A DNA stretch of 64,000 nt from Trifolium pratense (Eukaryota > Streptophyta > Magnoliopsida > Fabales > Fabaceae): contig NC_060059.1 of assembly GCF_020283565.1 (NCBI RefSeq), positions 13,461,501-13,525,500 on the forward strand. Direction: 5' to 3'. Within the stretch, counting starts at the first letter, position 1. Every line of letters begins with the position of its first letter. The notes beneath the pieces were generated by a model. It did not search any database. It was not told the DNA's origin and saw only the letters and a list, made by a program, of their open reading frames with translations. Shown here one piece after another: positions 28,408-36,692 of the stretch. The position numbers and the translations under genes are program-made.

Positions 28408-28409
<2 letters not shown>
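26664..28409. mobile_element. Foldback / Mutator-like element with very long inverted arms
   Basis: The ends GGGGGCTGCTAACTTAGACC and (reverse complement) GGGTTTTCTAACTTAGACC continue as near-mirror sequence through GCAAGGTGCACCTTTT and TTTGAAAGAATAGAGCAACAGG. They go on to CTACAAATAGAGACTTGGTTCG and TTCACTACCTTAATCTCATTTT about 480 bp in. Each tip also has its own small hairpin (TAACTTAGACCC...GGTCTAAGTTA). It sits in a TA dinucleotide tract (26640-26663 and 28410-28466), so the target duplication cannot be measured. Some inner blocks (GC-rich 26790-26950 and 28075-28275) are not mirrored. No transposase was found. Confidence 0.85.
27166..27645. repeat. Array of ten ~32-bp hairpin units with a 202-bp higher-order period
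   Basis: Ten units of the form CTGAAACCATT - about 10 nt - AATGGTTTCAG lie at the centre of the foldback element. They start near 27167, 27210, 27267, 27310, 27369, 27411, 27469, 27511, 27571 and 27613. Each is a self-complementary 11-bp stem with a short loop (CTACCAGCAA type). Units are separated by alternating spacers (GAAGCAAATAACTAATAATC, ATTACAACTCT, AACACAATTAATAAATTAC). The block from 27267 repeats at 27469, so the array grew by 202-bp duplication. One extra half unit lies at about 27771-27783. Confidence 0.9.

Positions 28410-28410
<1 letters not shown>

Positions 28411-28466
<56 letters not shown>
28411..28466. repeat. (TA)n microsatellite
   Basis: About 28 TA units adjoin the right end of the foldback element. 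A shorter TA tract adjoins the left end. Confidence 0.95.
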
Positions 28467-28467
<1 letters not shown>

Positions 28468-29770
28468 CATTTGTATGAAGAATAAAATGTCTTATGTTAT
28501 TGTGAGTTTGTTAATCAAATTTTTTTGTTGCTACTAAAAAAATCAAGGGTGTTATATGTGTTATTTCAAATGATAGTGAAGGGCAAAATAGACCAAAGAA
28601 AAATTCAACCCAAACTCCCCTATCCCCTTTATATATTGTTATAGATTTCATCTCTCGATACTCACAATTTTTTTTGTCTATTGTCACTTTTTAAAAATTT
28701 CTTTATTATTTTTTCTTTGTTCGATATTTCTTATATTGTTTTTTTTTTACTATTTAGATTATTTTCTTTTGGTCTTTATATTTTTTTTTATTTATTAATC
28801 CAATTTATTTTTTGTGACACAGAAATCATTGGAAGACAATAAGAAATACATCACATTCTGACAAAATGGATTGAATTGAGATCAAACTTGGAGTCTCTTT
28901 TTTTCTTATCTTGCTTTATCAATAATTATGAGTTGGATACAACTTGAAATATCAATGATGTATTCTCTTAATGAATGAATCAACAGAGTGATCAAATGAT
29001 GTATTTTTTCAATAGTGTTATGTTCATCATTATTTATATATGAAATTTTATATGTAACTCACTATGTAGTTTTCTTACGTATTATTTTAGTTTTTGAATT
29101 CATATTAGTTATTTGTATAGTTTTTTTTTTTTTTTACAATCAGTGGACTTTGAATTAGTTATTTGTATAGTTAAAAATATTAAAATAAAATACAAATAAT
29201 TATGTTTAATGATGCATAGTTTTAGGTATTAAAATTAGGTTAATTAAAAAAAATTCATTGGACTTTGAATTAGTTTACCTTTTTTTTTACAATTTGGTAC
29301 TAAACAAAAATGAAACTTTCTCTTCATCAATTTGTTTATTTTTATTTAAATACATTAATTTATTTTTGGTCTTGCAATACTATCATTAATTTATTGAAAT
29401 TTTCATATTTTATGAGATTTGACTTTCTCAAGAAGTTTGTATATTAATTTCTAGCTTTCTATAGAAGTCTTTATATTAATCGTGTGTTAATTACGAATTA
29501 ATTATTGCACCAAAAATATTATGTCAAACTTTGGTATATAAGATAGCTACACTCAAGGAATATGATTTGATGATAAAACAAAATTTTAGAAACATTGCCA
29601 AAATTGACTAAAAATATTTTTGCTCTCAGCTTTCTTTCATCTCTTTTTTACATATTCTTTTTACATATTCTTTTCTCTTATTTAGTTTTTTATCATTTCT
29701 CATCTCTATGGCTTATATGTTTTTTCTATTGGATCTAAAGAGCATATTTAAAGACGAATAATAAATTTAT

Positions 29771-30113
29771 GGCTTAACTACACATTTGGTCCCTTACGTT
29801 TATTTTAGGTTTCAATTTGGTCCCTTACGTTTAAAAAGTATCAATTTGGTCCCTTACGTTTATTTTAGGTTTCAATTTGTTCCTTTCCGTCAATTTTGTC
29901 ACTAACACCGTTTGAACAGTACACGTGTCAGTGTGTCCAAGTGCCACGTGTCAGTCCACATGTGTAAATTGACTGCCACATGTGACAAAATTGACGGAAA
30001 GGACTAACTTGAAACCTAAAATAAACGTAAGGGACCAAATTGATACTTTTTAAACGTAAGGGACCAAATTGAAACCTAAAATAAGCGTAAGGGACCAAAT
30101 GTGTAGTTAAGCC
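29771..30113. mobile_element. 343-bp Mutator-like MITE with 9-bp TSD
   Basis: The inverted ends GGCTTAACTACACATTTGGT extend for over 100 bp. TTGGTCCCTTACGTTT blocks repeat within each arm. The flanking TAAATTTAT (29762-29770 and 30114-30122) is perfect. The centre has an ACACGTGTCA/CCACGTGTCA-containing palindromic stretch. It is non-coding. Confidence 0.92.
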
Positions 30114-30539
30114 TAAATTTATTTATTCAATTTTTTTAATATGTTGATGAGATCCTTACAGAAACTGATGCAGATGTCGTCTATGAGAGAAAAAATAACA
30201 TGTGAGTTGGGAACGGGGAGTGGGAGATTAATATACACCCTCCCCTTTAAAATATGTAAAATTTGTATTTTTTTTCATATCTAAATAAATTACATTAAAT
30301 AAAAAAAATTATAGATAATTAAAAAATCACAAAATATTAAAATTTTAATAATTTATATTTTTCATTGAACATTAACCCGTGCAATTGCACGGGTAAGTTA
30401 TACTAGTACTCTTTATTACAAGCCAACTCAACTCCCTATCTCACTCACTAATTACTCATAAAACCTCATTATACTCTTTATTACAAACCAGCTCAGCTCC
30501 TTATCTCACTCACTAATTACTCATACTTGTTCTCTATCA

Positions 30540-31041
30540 GAAGTGAGTTAAGTCGTTCATCACAAAACCTTAAGAAATTTGTGTTAAATGGGCACTTAAA
30601 GAAATAAAAAGATTTAAGAAAATCCAGAGGTGTTTCAGTCTCCTTATTTTTAGTTCCTATCTTGCTTTCAAGGTACCAAACGAGCAAGTCCAAATGGAAG
30701 AGGAAGTGTTCAGGGCGACGGATATGGCCGGGCATAGACTCCACTGTTATGTCATCTGGCAAAGCTGGATTAGCTAGCCAGAGATCAGTAGAAGGGAGAT
30801 CAGATCATATATCAAACCATTCTTAAGCCTTTCGTATTCCGTGCGGAGTCGGTCTTCATCATTAGCCCCAGCCCTTCCAAATTCAACAAGTTCAAAACAT
30901 ACAGTAAGAGGAGGAAATAAGAACCTTGAGCTAAATTGAACAAATGACAAAAGAAAAGGAAATATGAATATGAAGGAAATAACTAGTTGCATACCTCTCG
31001 ATCTCTTGATATAGTCTTTCTATATTTCTCTTGGCACCTTG
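30540..31041 (-). pseudogene. XPD/ERCC2-like helicase fragment, upstream part
   Basis: The minus strand encodes, in order, FQGAKRNIERLYQEIER (30995-31041), an intron starting GTATGC, DEDRLRTEYERLKNGL, and, after a frameshift and stop, WLANPALPDDITVESMPGHI and RRPEHF...LVWYLE...LRFCDERLNSLL. This follows the plant XPD order ...EIEKFK, LRAEYNRLVEGL, WLANPALPDDV, PGNIRRAEHF, LVQYLEGRL, LKFCYDRLQSL. It is clearly disabled. At 31042 the sequence switches abruptly to CDKD intron 1 sequence, so the fragment was joined to CDKD debris before the LTR element landed. Confidence 0.78.
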
Positions 31042-32497
31042 AAACAGTAGTAACTACTAATGTACAGTATGGTATCACGAGAATTCTCCAATTCAAGTTA
31101 TAAGAATAAAAATATTTGTAGCACTGAACCTTCTTATGAAAATGCATGTCTGATGTCTAACATGTGCCGGTATCACGAGACAAACAAATATGATTACGTT
31201 GAATTAATTCATTATTTCAAAGTTCAATATAAAAATGCAGTTTGATCTTATTACACCTTACTCTAACATAATCAAACATACACTAAAATCGATATGAAAT
31301 TCTGGCATCACAAGAATGATGTTACCACAGATGTCCCAACAACTGCTTTATGAATAATGTTGTATTGATTGTTGGCACATCTGACGTAACATGTAAAACT
31401 GACAGAAAATAAATAAATTGCACAAGTAATTGTTAACCCAGTTCAGCCAACTGCCTACTCTGGGGGATACCAATCCAGGAAGGAAATCCACTAATAGCTC
31501 TAGTCACTAAGACCTCCAGCAAACCCTCGGATTTACGTCTTACACTAAGACCTCCAGCAAACCCTTGGTTTACGTCTTATAACCTCGACACTACTCATGC
31601 AACTTCTGCCTAGGAACTCCTAGACATGAGATCTCATCTCACTTCCACTCAACCAACACAATTTGTGTTGTTCATACAATGTTTGGAAATAATGTGGTGA
31701 CAATCATCGAGACAACATTTTACTCTTGCTTAAAAGCTTCGAGTAAATCACACACAGTTAACTCCGTACTTCAAAGCTTAGGAGTAACCTTAAAACATAC
31801 ACAACAAATTCAGTTCTTAACTCATGTTATAGAATCCACAAGTAAAAATCACAAATAACAAATACAGACACTTTTACTTAACAAAGACTCAAATGTATAT
31901 TTCTATGTTTTCAATGAGATACTTAGTCTTGGTCTTGGTCTTCATATAAATAGTGAGCTAGCACGCTCCACTTGTTTCAGGATAGATAGGACGCTCCTTC
32001 AGAGTCATAAAGGTGATCTGATCCAATTTCAATCATCATCAAAGGTAGATCAAAACTTTCCAAAAGTGTTTGAATGGCTTGGAAGATAAGATAAGTCATA
32101 CAGCTGTTCCATTAAGTCTGACTTATCTCAAAAACATCTGATCAGATCAAATCTTCAATAAACGCGCTCTTAAGTGGATTTCCATATATAGCAGATGCTC
32201 ATATTAAATGCGCGATATTTCCTTAGCACATAACATGTCGTAAAGGATGTTGTAACATGTTTTCCAACATCTTGTTAGAATATTTGTTTTAGCAAAATTA
32301 GGCCAATTCAAATATCCAACACAATATTTTCGAAGTGAGAATTGATCATAATAATAATTTGTGTTAAGCAACAATTGGTTAAAAAAAAAGGGTAAAAAAG
32401 AAACCTTGGTATCAATAGTTTTGAAAACGACACTATAGGTACCTTCTCCGAGAAATTCGCACTTCAGACATCTGCCTGCTAATTTTTTACACGGACT
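31042..32497 (-). pseudogene. Copy of CDKD exon 1 and intron 1, split by an LTR
   Basis: On the minus strand 32497-32405 matches CDKD exon 1 (SPCKKLAGRC, GEGTYSVVFKTIDTK) and keeps the GTTTCTT donor, but the ATG and first codons are gone. The intron 1 match continues at about 32404-32364 and 31283-31042 (AATCAAACATACACTAA, ATGATTACGTTGAATTAATT, CAGTAGTAACTACTAATGTA). A Copia-type LTR lies in the gap. The source is the gene at 18184-17550, about 14 kb away. It is a non-functional fragment. Confidence 0.85.
31320..32269 (-). mobile_element. Copia (SIRE/Maximus-like) solo LTR, approximate ends
   Basis: The minus strand starts TGTTGGAAAACATGTTACAAC and ends TCTGTGGTAACA. It contains GGTATCCCCCAGAGTAGGCAG and GAACTGGGTTAACAATT, words I associate with SIRE-type legume LTRs. 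It has no coding region. I could not confirm a target-site duplication, and some flanking bases (31284-31319, 32270-32363) are unassigned. Confidence 0.6.
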
Positions 32498-33144
32498 CAA
32501 GATGTGTTCTTGATCGTGCCTGATCAGAATATGCGACCGCGCCGGCGTTGAGCTCTTGATGACCCCTGTTGAAGCGGCGGAGGTTGTGTACCTGCAGGCA
32601 CTCCGACGCTCAAGTCAGTTTAAATGTGGAGTGTGGTTTTCTGTGCTAAAATGATACGTACCTCTTGAATGGTCTTGGACGTATTTCTGAGCGTATCCTT
32701 TTTGAATTAAAATCTCGATTGCATCCTTGAGATGGACGCAATCTTCGGTCACGTGCCCGTGACTTCTGTGGTATCGGCAGAATTTTGTGTCCGTGTGTGC
32801 CTTGTTAGGCAACTGTTTTGGGAAGTGGATCCCAGCCTTTTTAAAGTCTGCAACGGCGACTTCAGTGAGGATCCGCTCTCTAGGAGCGTTCAATGGGGTA
32901 TACCCCGTGAATTTTCCTCGTGGAGGTTTGGATTTCTTGATCCTTTCCTCCTTTCTTTTCTCATTTCCTCGTCGAGAGGTTCCGACCTCATCCTTTTCAT
33001 AGCTTTTCGATTTGTTTTGGGCTTTGGGCCTTCTGAGATCGATAGCCTTTTGTTTCTCTTCGTAGGCGATATATTTCTGAGCCTTTTCGAAGAACTCGTC
33101 GAGGGTGCGCGGTTCCTCGAAGCCTACAGCCTTTTCGAAGAACT
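32498..33144 (-). pseudogene. Ty3/Gypsy (Tat/Ogre-like) gag fragment
   Basis: The minus strand encodes FEEPRTLDEFFEKAQKYIAY, then a basic stretch, then LTEVAVADFKKAGIHFPKQL and FCRYHRSHGHVTEDC followed by LKDAIEILIQKGYAQ. This C-x2-H-x4-H-x4-C-like block is characteristic of Tat-lineage Gag. Near 32600-32615 CACTCCGACGCTCAAGTCAG resembles the LTR text of the relic at 62459. Fragment only. Confidence 0.72.
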
Positions 33145-33880
33145 CGTTGTGTATTGAGCTATTTTGTTTTAGTGGTAAAAGATTTCATTCAACAAACAGA
33201 AGGAAAACAAACATATTCTAGTGGACTCATTAGCATCTTACAATCCAAGATAATAGGTTTAATGACAGTAATACAACATTTAATATTACGACAACCAACA
33301 CCAAATGTTAGTTGGTTCAATAGTGATTGACGCTGAACTTGGTAGGGAGGACTACGGTTCGATTCCCCGCAACTGCATTTGGGAGGGGACCGGAACTACT
33401 TGATGCTAGAACTCGCCCCAAACTCTGGACTACTAGGGTCCCCTTCCCCTAGGAACTAGAGGATGAGACAAAAAAAAAAAAAAATATTACGACAACCGAC
33501 TACTACAGCCGCATCAGTTGATATCGATGCCCTGTGCATATTGTGATTCATAGGTAGTTGCAGGCTCCATCTAACCCCATTGCTTCAGCCACCTAAGGTT
33601 CTACTAACTGTTGCGACACTGTCATAGAAAATCAGTCCCCAACCTGCTGCACCACCTGCAAAACATCCAGTATCAACAAAAATGTTGTTTTCTATAGAAT
33701 TTGTATTCAAGCCATTATCAAGGGGATTATGGGGGGTTTTAGATTTTAGGGCTTTGGTACAGATACCTAGCTCTTGGACAACGGACATTGCTTCCTGCGT
33801 TGTTAATTTCAATGGAGTTGACAGCTTTGTTCATAAAGACATATTGGCCTCTATGTCCCAAAATTTTCCATGGAAGCATA
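33145..33880 (-). pseudogene. LINE RNase H-like relic, copy B, with SINE insertion
   Basis: It is the inverted, diverged partner of 11076-11620. The minus-strand frame 33585-33812 includes MSVVQELGICTKALKSKTPH and IFVDTGCFAGGAAGWGLIFY. The region 33145-33295 matches the end of copy A (AATGTTGTATTACTGTCATT). A SINE (33296-33482) interrupts it. Confidence 0.7.
33296..33482 (+). mobile_element. SINE with 15-bp TSD and empty paralogous site
   Basis: A tRNA-like head (GGTTCAATAGTGATTGACGC), B-box GGTTCGATTCCCC, and a 3' part CTCTGGACTACTAGGG...CTAGGAACTAGAGG end in an A-run. The flanking AATATTACGACAACC (about 33271-33285 region and 33483 onward) is duplicated. The related LINE copy at about 11480-11500 has the site uninterrupted. 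It is the same 3' family as 38399-38551 and 42441-42565. Confidence 0.85.
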
Positions 33881-34407
33881 CAAAGCAGTTTTGAATTCCT
33901 TTCTTTGACAAGTTTCCTCTAATTGGAAGAATATTCTTTGTAAGCCTCCACCAGAAGTTTCTTACTCTATTTAGGGGCATCCCTTTATTTGTTTCTTATT
34001 TTTATCGGAAGTATACCTGTATTTATAGGACACCTCCACCAGTATACATTAGTGTTGCGTGGATAATGTTTTGCAATCCGTGTTCTTTCCTTTTCATATA
34101 ACTAACTCATTTGTTCATCTTTTCTTTTCCTTTCTATATTTTCTTTCATGTTTATTCTTTATCTTTTGTTTCTTTTTATTACTTTGTTTTCATAGTTAAA
34201 CGAGAAAGCCTACACTTTATATATGATTGATAGTGCGAACAATACACTTTCTAACACATTTTTTTTAACATATGTTTTTATTGGTTAAATTTAATTATGA
34301 TAAAACTAAGCATTGTTATTCTCAAATTTTGAAACATTGCTTTACATAAAATTAAACATCAATAAATGAAGCTGATTTTAATAAAGAAAAGTGATGATTA
34401 CTTAATA
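33881..34407. other. Intergenic, no gene seen
   Basis: AT-rich sequence with T-rich runs (TTTTCTTTTCCTTTC). No supported feature. Confidence 0.5.
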
Positions 34408-34622
34408 CTCCCTCCGGCCTCTTTTGGAAGCCAAAGTTCCATTTTGCACACTTATTAAGGAGTAGTTTTTTTGTCTTAATTTCATGTAATATTTCTATTG
34501 AAATTTATAAAATGACCTTATAATTTGCATTGGAACTTTAATTAATGAAGGTATTTTAGGAAGAATAACATTAAATAAAGTTGATTTTGGCAACTTTTGC
34601 TTATAAATAAGGCTGAAGGGAG
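34408..34622. mobile_element. Stowaway-type MITE, 215 bp
   Basis: Left CTCCCTCCGGCCTCTTTTGG and right (reverse complement) CTCCCTTCAGCCTTATTTAT, flanked by TA on both sides, are the Stowaway (Tc1/Mariner) signature. It is non-coding. Confidence 0.88.
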
Positions 34623-34845
34623 TATTCTTAATCAAGTAATAAGGAGGTAAAATGTTTTTCTTGTTTTTTGTCTTGATGTAAAATATTATTTCAAAGAATG
34701 GTATTTTGTTTTTCAAATCTTAGGGCTGTGGTCCCTCCACCATTCCATTGGCTCTGTCCATAAATGAAGAATATAAATTCTTAAGAAATAAGAATTTAAT
34801 TCATTCACACTTATGTCAAAAGTAATCATGTCAGAGAAGTGTAAA

Positions 34846-34876
<31 letters not shown>

Positions 34877-35145
34877 AGTTCACACTCTTTAGTTCATTCA
34901 CACTTATTGTTAAAAATTTCTCATCCCACCCACCCTCTTTCTTGCCTACCCCCAAACTTTCAAATTTGCCTCTACCTATATTAACTTTGGAAACTACGAA
35001 CCAAATTTTTTCTCGTTCGAAAAACGTTTTCCGCTCGCTCTTAATTCGAGTGGGTGGGATGAAAATTTTTCCTTATTGTTAGTTTCTTAGAGGAGGAATT
35101 TTTTGTAACATAGCAACCCATAAGTCATAACTTATAAAGGTTATT
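34623..35145. other. Intergenic
   Basis: A partial duplication (AGTTCATTCACACTTAT at about 34799 and 34890) flanks an A/GA-rich run. No gene is supported. Confidence 0.45.
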
Positions 35146-35368
35146 TCGGTGGAGATTTACTTTTGTCATCCTACTGATTTTGGAGCGCGTCCTATTTTTA
35201 TAGCACCCGTTACTTAAGTAGCGAATGTTATAAAAATGAGAAATATTGAGGAAAAAAACTACCAAAAATTTTATAACGTCCGCTACTTAAGTAGCTGAAG
35301 TATAAAATGGAAACGTACAAGACGCGAGCAAACAGTAAGATGATAAAAGTAAATCTCATTTTAGTGTT
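35146..35368. mobile_element. Inverted-repeat MITE
   Basis: GAGATTTACTTTTGTCATCC at the left and its approximate reverse complement ending AAAGTAAATCTCATTTT at the right form the ends. A second inverted pair around CTACTTAAGTAGC lies inside. The target duplication is not resolved. Confidence 0.6.
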
Positions 35369-35667
35369 CCCATTCATATCACTACAGCGGACTCAAATAT
35401 ACAGATCCGAATTCAGCTAGTCAAGATGTGTATCCAGTATTGCTGTCGAGTGTTAAAGACTGTCTGATTAAGATCAGACAATCCTGATTTAAAAACTGTG
35501 TTTTTTAGATTATTAGATAAAAATTATATATATATTTTATAAAGCGTTTGATTTTAATCGGACCACTAAAAACTTGGTGACTGCACCACTGAATGCATGT
35601 AATCTATTTCCAAATACAAACCTTCTAGGACGTGACACATAAGAAGGTAAGTAAATGGGACTCGGAT

Positions 35668-35852
35668 ACAGTGCAGTCACTGTGATGCAGTCGGTGCATC
35701 ACAATCGTCTGATTGAAATCAAACGGTTCACATTGAAATACAGTTTAAATATAACAATTCTGATCATTAAATATAAACCGTCCGATCTGGATCCAACGAT
35801 TTTAAATTCACTGACTGCACATGCAGTCAAGGGTGCTGACTGCACCCAATGT
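35668..35852. mobile_element. Inverted-repeat MITE with GACTGCA-rich ends
   Basis: The ends carry multiple CAGTGCAGTCA / TGACTGCAC words in opposite orientation, with CGTCTGATTGAAATC and GATCTGGATCCAACG inside. A related copy occurs at about 56993-57078 (GACTGCATGCAGTCAG...CTGCACTGCAGTCA). Confidence 0.6.
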
Positions 35853-36458
35853 ACAACTGAATTTTAAGGAAGGATTATTGAAGAGATTATCTACAAGTGG
35901 AGTAGATATCCATCAATTTTTCTCACTTTCAAATGATATGACACTATCTCATAATTTTTTTAGTGCATTGAATTTCAGTGCACAAAAACAGTTGACTATG
36001 GTTTGATTGGATTCCATTAGAAAATGAGCTATTGCCTCCCCTAGTAAGTAATACCAATATTTTCCTTAAGTAAAAGATTGATTAGTTCTAATTGAAAGTT
36101 AATTGGACTATTCTATCAAAACTATACTGAATATTTAATAGTTAGAAGAACTCCTAAAATTTACTGTTTATGATAAGTTTTGAGTAGTGATTTTGTAGTC
36201 ACCAAATTAAAGCCATGTGATACTGTCATTGCTTAGCAGTGACACCATGTCCTGCACTGCACATAAGGTTGTTTTGTAACACAGGACAAAGCAAAATAAA
36301 ACAAACATCATATGATAGATCACATAAATCCCTTAAACCTTGCACATTTTCCTAACACAGCAACAAAATTTAATGGACCCCCAAAAAAAAAAAAGACAAA
36401 CTAATAAAACCTGAAAACAAACTAGTCACTACTAGTAATAATAATTTAATTAATTACT
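35853..36458. other. HIPP 3' flank and UTR
   Basis: The sequence downstream of the HIPP stop on the minus strand should include its 3' UTR. No other gene is visible. Confidence 0.45.
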
Positions 36459-36657
36459 TTACATGATGCTGCAGCTCTCAGTGTTCTCATCACTGAAAAC
36501 ATGAGTGATAGGATCTGCCATAGGGTGTGATGGCATTGGTGGTGGTGGCATATACCTTCCTCCATACATCATTTGTGGTGGATACATATTTGCTTGCTGT
36601 TGTTGTTGCTGCATTTGCTGCTGTTGATGTTGTTGCTGCATCATCATAGCCATGTAT

Positions 36658-36692
<35 letters not shown>

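Larger units (their letters stand above)
23835..30406 (+). mobile_element. Non-autonomous Helitron, 6572 bp, with exact empty site
   Basis: It starts TCTATTATTTATATATT at 23835 after A and ends CTAG (30403-30406) before T. The 20-bp perfect palindrome ACCCGTGCAATTGCACGGGT (30375-30394) sits eight bases upstream of the CTAG. The intact left LTR of the host retrotransposon gives the empty site: CCTCATTA joins TACTCTTTATTAC with no duplication. Summing the split LTR pieces returns exactly 446 bp. No Rep/helicase frame was found (longest frame 84 codons). The interior is AT-rich and carries a foldback element (26664-28409) and a MITE (29771-30113). Confidence 0.95.
20364..30539 (-). mobile_element. 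Small LTR retrotransposon inserted in the XPD fragment, its 5' LTR split by a Helitron
   Basis: The left LTR is 20364-20809 (446 bp, TGTTGCGAACC...CTCTATCA). The right LTR is 23522-23834 plus 30407-30539 (313+133=446 bp), interrupted by the Helitron at 23835-30406. The flanking 5-bp duplication GAAGT (20359-20363 and 30540-30544) is perfect. The polypurine tract GAAGGGGTGGGTAT (minus strand) adjoins the left LTR, so transcription runs on the minus strand. Without the Helitron the element is 3604 bp. It has a Gag-like frame but no protease, integrase or reverse transcriptase, so it is non-autonomous. The sequence after the 5' LTR (ATGGTCCGACC) is not an obvious standard primer site. Confidence 0.93.

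Noticed and set aside
23835..30406. A Rep/helicase or other gene inside the large Helitron
   Set aside because: No frame exceeds 84 codons and the longest falls in the foldback arm; nothing matches Rep or helicase motifs.
32204..32500. A second CDKD kinase gene
   Set aside because: Only exon 1 and intron 1 are copied, the ATG is missing, and the open frame runs into intron and LTR sequence.
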